Below, piece after piece: positions 9,371 to 17,457 of a stretch of DNA of 64,000 nucleotides; the first letter of the stretch is position 1; each line of letters begins with the position of its first letter. This stretch comes from Micromonospora tarapacensis (GTDB taxonomy: Bacteria; Actinomycetota; Actinomycetes; Mycobacteriales; Micromonosporaceae), in assembly GCF_019697375.1 (NCBI RefSeq), contig NZ_JAHCDI010000004.1, positions 2,219,324-2,283,323 of the forward strand, given 5' to 3'. Below the pieces are notes generated by a model. That model saw only the letters and a program-made list of their open reading frames with translations. It was not told the origin of the DNA and made no database searches. A program made the position numbers and the translations under genes.

Positions 9371-11664
9371 CTACTCACTGCGCAACCCGTCCGCCCTGGT
9401 CAACCGCCAGAGCAGCGGCAGGCTGGCGGCCGTGACGGCCAGCACCATCAGCGCGGCGGCGCCGGACACTCCGGCGGTCGCCCCCCAGTTGAACCCGACC
9501 GACTCGCCTACCACGGAGAGCAGCACCGCGGTGAGTACGCTTCCGGCCCCGACGGCCAGCACCAACCCCAGCACCACCGGAATCCCCACCTGGTAGAGCA
9601 CCGACCGGGACAGGATCCGCCGGCTGGTGCCGAAGGCGGTGAGCACCGCCAGCAGCCGACGCCGCTCGCGAAGCTGTTCGAGCACGTTGACCAGCATGCT
9701 CACGCCGATGAGCAGCAGCAACGCGACCGCACCGACCTGCACCGCCTGCTCGACGTTGGCGAGCAGGGTGGAGTTGTACTGATCCTCGATGGACTGGACG
9801 GCGGCGAACGGATCCACCCGGGCGGTCACGTTACGCACCCGTTCGAGGGCGTCCGGATCGGCGGGGTCGAGCCCCACCAGCACGATCTCCGCGGCCGGCG
9901 CGACGAAGCCGAGCGCCGCCGGGGTGACCAGGTAGTCCACCGCCGCGGCCAGGGGTGAGTGGAGCTCCACCCGACGGAGGTTCTCCGGCACCGTCCACGA
10001 CGCACCGGGCCCCTGCTCGTCGAAGGTCAGGAGCGTCCCGGCCGGCGGACCGCCGGGCCCGCCGACGGCGAAGCTGTCGCCTTCGACGCAGGAGCCCAGC
10101 TCGGCGTACTGTGCCAGCGCCGCGCACTCGCCGACCCGCACGGTCGTCGGGTCGGCGGTGTCCGATCCATCGGTCAGGTACGACACGCCGCTGGTGACAC
10201 GGACACCGGGCAGGTCGGCCAGCGCCCGCGGTAGGGCCGGCAGTTGCTCGTCGGCTGCGGACGTCGCGTACACGGTCGCCTGGAACCGGTCGGTCGGGCC
10301 CGACGGGGTGGAGAACTGTGCCTGTGCCACGCCCAGCACGCCCTGGACCGCGATCACGCCGGCCACCGAGACCGCGATGCCGGCGACCGCCCGCACCGCC
10401 GTGTCGCTGTCGAGCCGCAGCCGGCGTACCGCGAGTTCCCAGGCGACGCCGCCACCATCCAGCCGGCGCACCACCGACGGGACCAGCCAGGGCAGCAGCA
10501 GCGCGATGCCGACCAGTAGGAGGGTGAGGCCCGCGGTGAGCTGAGCCTCGATGATCGGGCCACCGCCCTCGGGCAGCCCGCCGAGAAGCGGGTAGAGCAA
10601 CAGCAGGCCCAGCACCGGCGGGATCAGCCGCCACCACAGCAACCGGCGCCGCTCGACACCGCGCCGGACCACGCCGAGCGGCTCGATCATCACCCGTCGC
10701 AACGCCGAGAGGGTGACCGCCACGGCCGCGGCGGGCACCAGCAGCACGACCACCGCGACCAGCGCGGGCACCGGGCGCAGATCGGCCGGGAAGAAGCTGA
10801 ACCGGGCCGGGACCAGTTCGCCGACGAACGGCCCGGCACCGAGGAAGACCAGCGCACCGAGCAGCATCCCCAGCACCGTGCCGACCAGGGTCTCCCCGGC
10901 GGCGACCAGGCGGGTCATGGTGACGTCCGCGCCCACCAGCCGCAGCGCGGCCAGCTGCCGGTCACGGGCCTCGCTGCCGAACCGGACCGCAGTCGTCACG
11001 AAGATCATGACGGGTAGCAGCAGGACCACCAGGCCGAGGACGGCCAGCACCAGCAGCACCGGCGGCAGGCCCGCCGGCTCCGCCGGACCGCTGGCACCGA
11101 ACGCGCTGATCCGCTGCGTGTAGTAGGGCACCGTGGTGAGTTGATCCGTGCCCAGGTAGAAGAAGTGCTCGCCGGGCCCGGTGAGACCGTCCGGGGCGAT
11201 GGTGCCGACCACCTGACCGCCCCACCGCTCGCGCAACAGGCCGCCGTCCGGGCCGTGCCACAGCTGCGCCAGGGCCGGTGACACGACCATCTCACCGGGA
11301 GCGAGTTGCCGTTCGACGCCGGGTGGCACCGGCGCCCGGTCGCCCTCCGGCCGCAGCAGACGGCCCTCGATACGCACGTCGCGGTACTGCGATCGGACCA
11401 CCGCGTACAGCAGGGTGTCGGGTCCGGCCGCCGCCACCTCGGGGCCCGGCGACCGGGCGGTGCTCCGGTCGTCGCGGGCCGCGCCCACGGTGGGCAGGGC
11501 GGTGGCGGTCAACAGCATCGCCACCCCCAGCCCCACGCCGGCGGAGATCAGGGCCAGCCGGGCCCAGCCGGAACGGCCGCCGGCCACGCTGAAGCGCACC
11601 CCAGGGCCAGGTCACCGGTCCAGGCCAACCGGCCACGACGTGCCGGCCTGTCGGCGGCGCTCAC
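9371..11664 (-). CDS. FtsX-like ABC exporter permease (N-terminal frameshift)
   Basis: Large MacB/FtsX-type permease of about 765 residues with two FtsX cores: membrane segments near the N-terminus, a long extracytoplasmic region, then three helices, repeated. The longest uninterrupted frame starts at a GTG at 11599. The family N-terminus (GRLAWTGDLALG) is encoded just upstream in another frame, beginning at a GTG (11664) that overlaps the ATPase stop as GTGA. One extra base in the four-base G run (11599-11602 on the plus strand) joins ALG to VRFSVAGG. It is the third gene of padR-ATPase-permease. Such systems export peptides or drugs, or act in envelope stress; the substrate is unknown. Confidence 0.85.
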
Positions 11665-12356
11665 CGGACCGGCTCCGGGACGCGGACCCGGCCGTCGCGG
11701 ACCACGGCCTCCCGATCGGAGTACGCCGCCACCCGCGGCTCGTGGGTGACCAGCACGATCGCCGTGCCGGCCTGCCGGGCCGCCGTGACGAGGAGTTGCA
11801 TCACCCGCTCGCCGTTGAGCGAGTCGAGCGCACCGGTCGGCTCGTCGGCGAAGATCACCTTGGGACTGGTGACCAGCGCGCGGGCCACGGCGACCCGTTG
11901 GCCCTGCCCGCCGGACACCTGGCCGGGGCGCTTGTCCGCCGCGTCGGCGACCTCGAGCTCCGCCAGCAGCTCGACCGCGCGCCGGCTCGCCTCCCGCCGC
12001 CGGACCCCGGCCAGTCGCAGCGGCAACGCCACGTTCTCCCGGCAGGTCAGCTCCGGCACCAACTGGCCGAACTGGAACACGAAGCCGAACTCCGTGCGGC
12101 GTAGTGCGCTGCGTCGGGTATCCGGCATGGCCGACAGGTCCGCACCGGCGTAGCTGACCCGGCCGGAGTCCGGGGTGACGATCCCGGCCAGACAGTGCAG
12201 CAGGGTCGACTTGCCGGAGCCGGAGGGCCCCATCAGGGCCAGCACCTCCCCCGCGTACACCCGCAGCGAGGCACCGTCGAGCGCTCGGGTCGACCCGTAC
12301 GTCCTGGTCAGCTCCTCCGCCACCAGCAGCGGGCCCGCCGTCTCCGCGGGGTTCAC
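11661..12356 (-). CDS. ABC transporter ATPase, LolD/MacB type
   Basis: 231-residue ATPase partner of the following FtsX permease. The Walker A is GPSGSGKST, the signature VSGGQGQRVAVARAL, and the Walker B VIFADEPTGALDS, which is the diagnostic MacB/LolD form. The GTG start at 12356 shares bases with the stop of the PadR gene (GTGA), so the two are translationally coupled. The longer open frame upstream runs antisense-like through padR and is not coding. Confidence 0.93.
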   Translation of the reverse strand: MNPAETAGPLLVAEELTRTYGSTRALDGASLRVYAGEVLALMGPSGSGKSTLLHCLAGIVTPDSGRVSYAGADLSAMPDTRRSALRRTEFGFVFQFGQLVPELTCRENVALPLRLAGVRRREASRRAVELLAELEVADAADKRPGQVSGGQGQRVAVARALVTSPKVIFADEPTGALDSLNGERVMQLLVTAARQAGTAIVLVTHEPRVAAYSDREAVVRDGRVRVPEPVR

Positions 12357-12883
12357 GGCGTCTCCTTCCGCAGCTGGGCGCGGAGCTGGTCGAGCCGGGC
12401 CGCGGTCAGCTCCAGCCAGCGCAGGTCGGCTTCCAGGTGGAACAGCGCGTGGTCGCAGACGAGTTGGTCGGCCAGGTCGCCGTCGAACTTGCGGTTGGTC
12501 AACGAGCGCATCTGCGCCAGGTGCGCGGACCGCTGGACGTCCAGCAGGTCGGCCGCGTCCCGGTCGGTGAGCAGCGCCAGGACGACCTTGGTGTAGAGCC
12601 TGCTCTGCAGGTACGACTCGGGTTGCTCCGGCTGCGCCAGCCAACGCTCCACATCGGTGATTCCCGCCTCGGTGATCGCGTACCGCTTGCGATCCGGGCC
12701 GGCGCCGGGCTCGGACTCGACCTCCACGAGGCCGTTCTTCAGCAGCCGGGCCAGGGTCGCGTAGACCTGGCCGTAGTGCAGTGACCGGTCGCGACCGAAC
12801 TGGTCGTCGTAGGAACGTTTCAGGTCGTACCCGTGGCGTGGACCGCGTTCGAGCAGGCCCAACAGCACCAAACCAACAGACAT
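12353..12883 (-). CDS. PadR-family transcriptional regulator
   Basis: 176 residues. The N-terminal PadR winged helix is clear (LLGLLERGPRHGYDLKRSYDD, then LHYGQVYATLARLLKNGLV and the wing with AITEAGITDVERWL). A C-terminal dimerisation region of the Vir/PadR-s type follows (residues about 95-176). It is the first gene of the padR-ATPase-FtsX operon and probably represses it, being relieved by a compound the exporter handles. The promoter region holds repeated CTATACACG elements close to the start codon. Confidence 0.9.
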   Translation of the reverse strand: MSVGLVLLGLLERGPRHGYDLKRSYDDQFGRDRSLHYGQVYATLARLLKNGLVEVESEPGAGPDRKRYAITEAGITDVERWLAQPEQPESYLQSRLYTKVVLALLTDRDAADLLDVQRSAHLAQMRSLTNRKFDGDLADQLVCDHALFHLEADLRWLELTAARLDQLRAQLRKETP

Positions 12884-12891
12884 GACCGCGA

Positions 12892-12913
12892 CTATACACG
12901 CTGTCTATACACG
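12892..12913. promoter_or_regulatory. Direct repeat CTATACACG x2 over the padR promoter
   Basis: Two exact 9-bp copies (12892-12900 and 12905-12913) are separated by CTGT, starting 9 bp upstream of the padR ATG. Read toward padR, TATAGT lies 8 nt before the ATG and could be a -10 for a leaderless or near-leaderless mRNA. The flanking TATA-N9-TATA is roughly palindromic, as in PadR operators. The rest of the 317-bp gap to the chitinase (to 13200) shows no gene; AT-richer sequence at 13135-13175 probably holds the chitinase promoter. Confidence 0.5.
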
Positions 12914-13200
12914 GTGCGTCTATCGGCCCGTGCGACTCGACGGCCCGCCGGCCGCAACCGGGGTTCAGCCGGCGATGCCGGGCCTCACGACGCCGTACGC
13001 CAGGTCAGCGACCGCAGGTCAACACGCCGTCGGGCACCGCACCGGCCGAGTCTCGCATTCGACGCCCGTCGATTCAACAGTGGCCGGGAACCATGGCGAC
13101 GCAGCTCGGCCAACCCTTGACCGCAGACCGTGATCGGCTTAACTTTGTCGATCAGGAAGGTATCTTTACTGATTTCGCCTCACCCCTCCTGGGAGTGCCG

Positions 13201-14544
13201 ATGCGATCGTCCCGCCACCGCCGCCTCACCGCTCTCCTCGCCCTGACCACCCTGCTGGTCACCGCCGCACCGCCGACCGTCGCCAACGCGGCCGGCAAGC
13301 CCGGCCGCGGCACCGGTTACCACCGGGTCGGCTACTTCACCCAGTGGGGCATCTACGGCCGGGCCTTCCCGGTCAAGAAGCTCGACACCTCCGGAGCGGC
13401 GAGCCGCCTCACCCACGTCAACTACGCCTTCGGCAACGTGAGCGAGGACGGGCGGTGCTATGTGGACGGTGGGCCGGGCGAGGGTGACGCCTGGGCCGAC
13501 TACCAGCGCCCCGTCCCGGCGGACGAGAGCGTCGACGGCGTCGCCGACGCCTGGGGCGAACCGCTCAACGGCAACTTCGGCCAGCTTGCCAAGCTCAAGG
13601 CCAAGCACCCCAGCCTCCAGGTGATGATCTCCCTGGGCGGGTGGAGCTGGTCCACGTACTTCTCGAACGCCGCCCGCACCGACGCCTCCCGCCGGGCGTT
13701 CGTGGCCTCCTGCATCGACCTCTACCTCAAGGGCAACCTGCCGGTGCTGGACGGCGGCAGCGGCGGCCCGGGTTCCGCCGCCGGGGTGTTCGACGGCATC
13801 GATCTGGACTGGGAGTGGCCGAACTGGCCGGGCGAGCCGGGCAACGTGCTCCGCCCGGAGGATCGGGAGAACTTCACCAAACTGCTCGCCGAGTTCCGCC
13901 GGCAACTCGACGCGTACGGCCGGCGGACCCGTCAGCACTACCCGTTGACCGCGTTCCTGCCGGCCAACCCGGCCACCATGGACGCCGGCTACGAGGGCCG
14001 CAAGATCTTCAAGTACCTCGACTTCGCCACCGTGCAGGGATACGACTTCCACGGCACCTGGGAGGCGGTGACCAACCAGCAGTCGGCGCTGCGCGTGCCG
14101 AAGGGAGCGCCGGACGACCCGGACTTCTCCGTCGAGGTCGCGATCGACGGCTGGATCTCCCGTGGCGCACCCCGGCACAAGCTGGTCCTCGGCATCCCCT
14201 ACTACGGCCAGGGCTGGACCGGCGTCACCGGCGGCGGCAACGGGCTGTTCCAGCCCGCGACCGGGCCGGCGCCGGCCACCCACGCCGCCGGATACGAGGA
14301 CTACAAGAAGCTCAAGACCCTCACCGGCAACGGCTTCACCGTGCACCGCGACCTCCGTGCCGGGCATGCCTGGCTCTTCGACGGCACGACCTTCTGGACG
14401 TACGACGATCCCGCGGTGGTGCTGCGGAAGACGCTCTACATCCGGCGAGCCGGCCTGGGCGGGGCGATGATCTGGTCGCTGGACGGCGACGACGACAACG
14501 CCACCCTCACCAGGACGATCGGCCTCGGGCTGACGACCTGGTAG
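13201..14544 (+). CDS. Secreted GH18 chitinase
   Basis: 447 residues from the ATG at 13201. A signal peptide (RLTALLALTTLLVTAAPPTVANA) is followed by a single GH18 barrel. The catalytic signature FDGIDLDWEWP lies near residue 198, with the Glu acting as proton donor, and the SLGGWSWS strand-3 motif is present. Later barrel motifs (YDFHGTWE, GIPYYGQGW, GGAMIWSLDGDD) are intact. No chitin-binding module or linker is seen, so it is a catalytic-only enzyme, probably an endochitinase of bacterial subfamily A because it has the Tyr-Asp-Phe-His strand. It is convergent with the next gene, with 9 bp between stops. Confidence 0.95.
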   Translation: MRSSRHRRLTALLALTTLLVTAAPPTVANAAGKPGRGTGYHRVGYFTQWGIYGRAFPVKKLDTSGAASRLTHVNYAFGNVSEDGRCYVDGGPGEGDAWADYQRPVPADESVDGVADAWGEPLNGNFGQLAKLKAKHPSLQVMISLGGWSWSTYFSNAARTDASRRAFVASCIDLYLKGNLPVLDGGSGGPGSAAGVFDGIDLDWEWPNWPGEPGNVLRPEDRENFTKLLAEFRRQLDAYGRRTRQHYPLTAFLPANPATMDAGYEGRKIFKYLDFATVQGYDFHGTWEAVTNQQSALRVPKGAPDDPDFSVEVAIDGWISRGAPRHKLVLGIPYYGQGWTGVTGGGNGLFQPATGPAPATHAAGYEDYKKLKTLTGNGFTVHRDLRAGHAWLFDGTTFWTYDDPAVVLRKTLYIRRAGLGGAMIWSLDGDDDNATLTRTIGLGLTTW

Positions 14545-14553
14545 CAGCACGCC

Positions 14554-15690
14554 TCAGGACGGCTCGGCGGTGAGCAGGTAGTCGTCCGCCTCGGCGCTCC
14601 ACCGCAGACCCACGGCGCCACCGGTCGCGGCGGCCTTGCAGAACTGGAGGAAGCTCCGGTAGCCCAGCTTCTTCTCGCTGAAGTCCGGCCGCACCCGGCG
14701 CAGCTGGTTCTTCAATCCGGACAGGGCCACCTCGCCGGTCTCCGCGGCGAGATCCTGCACCACGGTGCGGAGCAGCGCGAAGGCCACCTCACGGTCGCCG
14801 TGCTCGGGCAGGGAGACCTCCGGGTCGCCCTTGGCGGGGCCTTCCGCCAGCTCGATCACCCGCTGCCCGGCAAGGTGGCGTAGCAGCTCGCCGAAGGTGC
14901 GGAACCCGTAGTCCGACTCGCTGAAGGTCGGATCCTTGCGCAACAGGGTTCGCTTCAACCGCGACGCGGTCACCTCCCCGCCGGAGCCGCCCTGCAGGCC
15001 GGCCACCGTCTGCGCCACCAGGACGGCGAGCGCGTCGACGTCTCGTGCCGGTTCCTCGGCCGGACGCGCCTCGGCCTCCGCCTGCTCGGCGTCGGCCCGC
15101 TCGGCGTCGGCCCGCTCGGCGTCGGTCACCCGCTCGGCGTCGGTCACCCGCTCGACCGGCTCCGCGGCGGACGGCCGGGCCGCGCGGGCACGCCGACTGC
15201 GCGTCGGCAGGATGTCGACACCCTCCAGCCGGTCGTAGTAGAGGAACTCGTCGCAGGCGGGGGGCAGCAGTGCCGAGGTGGAGTTCTCGACACCGACGCC
15301 GATGACCTGCTTGTTCAGTTCGCGGAGCTTGTGCACCAACGGGGTGAAGTCACTGTCGCCGGTACAGAGCACGAATGTCGAGATGTAGTCGCGTTCGAAG
15401 GCCAGCTCGATCGCGTCGACGGCCATCTTGATGTCGGCGGCGTTCTTGCGCGTGGCGCCCATCCGCTGCGGTATCTCGATCAGCTCGACGTGGGACCGGG
15501 TCAGCATCCGCCGGTCCTCGTCGAAGTAGGACCAGTCGGCGTACGCCCGGCGGACCACCACCCGACCCCGCTCGGCCAGGGCGTCGGCGATGGGTCGGAA
15601 GTCGAACATCGCCCCGCCCCGGTGGTCACGCACCCCCAGCGCCAGGTTCTCGTAGTCCAGAAACAGCGCGATCCGGTCTTCTTGCTCCAC
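14554..15690 (-). CDS. NYN-domain putative RNase with two OST-HTH/LOTUS domains
   Basis: 378 residues. The first about 165 are a NYN/DUF88 (PIN-like) nuclease domain with acidic metal ligands: FLDYENLALG at the start, KNAADIKMAVDAIELA, and FVLCTGDSDFTPLV. Then comes an acidic low-complexity linker with repeated ERVTDAER and ERADA units (about residues 178-205). Two LOTUS/OST-HTH modules follow (about 218-285 and 302-372), each ending in a YGFRTFGELL or LGYRSFLQFC motif. LOTUS domains bind RNA, notably G-rich or structured RNA. A cytoplasmic RNA-processing or degradation role is likely but unproven. It appears monocistronic. Confidence 0.88.
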   Translation of the reverse strand: MEQEDRIALFLDYENLALGVRDHRGGAMFDFRPIADALAERGRVVVRRAYADWSYFDEDRRMLTRSHVELIEIPQRMGATRKNAADIKMAVDAIELAFERDYISTFVLCTGDSDFTPLVHKLRELNKQVIGVGVENSTSALLPPACDEFLYYDRLEGVDILPTRSRRARAARPSAAEPVERVTDAERVTDAERADAERADAEQAEAEARPAEEPARDVDALAVLVAQTVAGLQGGSGGEVTASRLKRTLLRKDPTFSESDYGFRTFGELLRHLAGQRVIELAEGPAKGDPEVSLPEHGDREVAFALLRTVVQDLAAETGEVALSGLKNQLRRVRPDFSEKKLGYRSFLQFCKAAATGGAVGLRWSAEADDYLLTAEPS

Positions 15691-15813
15691 CCCAGCAGCC
15701 TACGTCGACCCGATCGTCACGACCGAGGAGGTGGCCACGCGCAGCGCGAGGATGGCCGTGTCGTCGGTGCCTCGCCGCCCGCCGCCGGTACGGCCGGCGG
15801 CTACCATCGCTCG

Positions 15814-16380
15814 ATGGATCTTCGAGGCACCATCAGGCCGGACCGGCCGCTCCTCGTCCTGGCCATCGCGGAGGAGGCGGCCCACCTCGATCCGGAGCTT
15901 CCGGTGCTGCTCACCGGCATGGGAAAGGTCAACGCCGCTGCCGCCGTCGCGGCCACGCTGGCCCGCTCCCCGCTGCCGTCGGCGGTGGTCAACCTCGGCA
16001 CCGCGGGCGCCCTGCACCCCGGTTGGACCGGCACCCACGAGGTGGGCAGCGTCCTCCAGCACGACCTGGACACCGGGTTCATCCGGCAGCTGACCGGCCA
16101 GACCGTCGGGGCGCCGCTGACCCTGGGCGACGGACCGGTGCTGGCCACCGGCGACCAGTTCGTCGCCGACGACGACGCGCGCGCCGCGCTGGCCCGGCGA
16201 GCCCAGCTGGTGGACATGGAAGGCTACGCGGTGGCGTCGACGGCACGCGGGTTCGGCGTACCGGTCCGTCTGGTCAAGCAGGTCAGCGACGAGGCCGGCG
16301 ACGGGGCGGACCGCACCTGGAAGCAGTCGGTCGACGGCTGCGCCCGACTGCTCGCCCGGTGGGTGCGCGACCACCTCTGA
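15814..16380 (+). CDS. MTAN-like nucleosidase/phosphorylase-family protein
   Basis: 188 residues from an ATG at 15814. The fold pattern of the PNP/UDP phosphorylase superfamily is visible: GMGKVNAAAAVAATL, VVNLGTAGAL, ATGDQFVADD, then QLVDMEGYAVASTARGFGVPVRLVKQVSDEA, where the ME pair binds ribose hydroxyls and the late Asp protonates the purine. It probably cleaves 5'-methylthioadenosine, S-adenosylhomocysteine or a related nucleoside. It is shorter than E. coli MTAN (232 aa), mostly at the N-terminus. The substrate is not certain. Confidence 0.85.
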   Translation: MDLRGTIRPDRPLLVLAIAEEAAHLDPELPVLLTGMGKVNAAAAVAATLARSPLPSAVVNLGTAGALHPGWTGTHEVGSVLQHDLDTGFIRQLTGQTVGAPLTLGDGPVLATGDQFVADDDARAALARRAQLVDMEGYAVASTARGFGVPVRLVKQVSDEAGDGADRTWKQSVDGCARLLARWVRDHL

Positions 16381-16397
16381 GACGCGGGGTCGCGGAC

Positions 16398-16431
16398 GGG
16401 CCGCCCCGGCTCGTGTCGACCAGGGCGGCCC
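16398..16431. terminator. Hairpin between convergent genes
   Basis: A 9-bp G/C stem (GGGCCGCCC pairing with GGGCGGCCC) with a 16-nt loop sits 17 bp after the nucleosidase stop. It also lies downstream of the convergent secreted-protein gene. It is a probable bidirectional terminator. Confidence 0.6.
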
Positions 16432-16449
16432 GGCGGACGACCAGCGCCG

Positions 16450-17256
16450 CTATCCGGTGTACCTGCCGTTGCGGGTGTCGCCCGAGGTGGCGTCGTAGAG
16501 CACCTTGCGGTAGCGGTGCACCGAGCCCTTCTTCACCGCCTGCCAGTGCCAGAGCGGCACGGCGTGGTCGTGGTGCTTCTTGTACGACCCGAACGACTTG
16601 TAGTAGACGCGGTGGCGGGCGTAGCCGCCGCAGTTGGCCAGGTAGCTGTGGGAGTACCTCGCCATCCCGCCGAAGCTGGACGAGTAGTAGGTCTTCGCCG
16701 GGTGGTACACCGTGCCCGGGTTCGGGTAGCCGGGTAACTCCGCCCAGTGGTACGAGTTCCAGTACAGGTCCCAGCACGTCGACACGGCCGCGGTGGCCAT
16801 CCCGCCCGACGACGGCGCGGCGAGGTCCTCCGCGACGACCGGGGAGGGTGCGATGGTGCGGCCGGCCAGCTCCGGCGGGGTCGGGGTGCCCGGCGGCGGC
16901 TCCGACAGCAGCTCCCGCGGGACCGGCACGTCCTTCGGCGTGATGCGCAGGTACGCCGCCAGCATGCTTCGGTCGTCGTCGTTCACCAGCGGCGCGTTGC
17001 GGTCGACCTGCCCGTCCTCCCGCAGGCCCCAGTCACCGGACTCCTCGTCGCGGGAGAACACCACCCGCACCCCGTTGCGATAACCGAGCCGCGCCAGCTC
17101 GATCTCCCGGTCCACCGGCTCGTCGCTGGACACCCCGGGCTTGGCCGCACCGGCGGTGCCCGGCGGCGCGGCCGACGCCGGCGCGGCGGTCACCGCCAGC
17201 GTCGGCAGTACGACCAGCGCGGCGAGCAGGGCACGTCCAGGCCGCAGTACTGTCAT
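16450..17256 (-). CDS. Secreted protein of unknown function
   Basis: 268 residues with a clear signal peptide (RALLAALVVLPTLAVTAAPASAA). The mature N-terminal half is acidic and Pro-rich. The C-terminal about 110 residues are rich in Tyr, His, Ser and Trp (STCWDLYWNSYHWAEL, YYSSSFGGMARYSHSYLANCGGYARHRVYYKSFGSYKK) and hold two cysteines that could pair outside the cell. No family is recognised. The composition suggests a small extracellular or wall-associated domain. It is divergent from the large SARP regulator across a 200-bp gap, which may hold both promoters. Confidence 0.75.
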   Translation of the reverse strand: MTVLRPGRALLAALVVLPTLAVTAAPASAAPPGTAGAAKPGVSSDEPVDREIELARLGYRNGVRVVFSRDEESGDWGLREDGQVDRNAPLVNDDDRSMLAAYLRITPKDVPVPRELLSEPPPGTPTPPELAGRTIAPSPVVAEDLAAPSSGGMATAAVSTCWDLYWNSYHWAELPGYPNPGTVYHPAKTYYSSSFGGMARYSHSYLANCGGYARHRVYYKSFGSYKKHHDHAVPLWHWQAVKKGSVHRYRKVLYDATSGDTRNGRYTG

Positions 17257-17457
17257 GGCAACTCCTCATCCCGATCGATCGGTGCACGGACCACGCAGGC
17301 CCGTTGACCCGGCCATCGTGGGCGGCCGGGCTCAGGACTTCGTCAAGGTGGCGTCAAATTCGCCGGTCCACTGCTGTCGCAACGACGACGTTGGCGTAGG
17401 CACCGCCGCCGGCAGGGCGCCAAATGGAGATGGACCAGCTGCCACCGGAGGCGTCGG

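Noticed and set aside
11661-12899. Single 412-residue protein covering padR and the ATPase
   Set aside because: The upstream part is padR read in the wrong frame; the ATPase starts at the GTG overlapping the padR stop.
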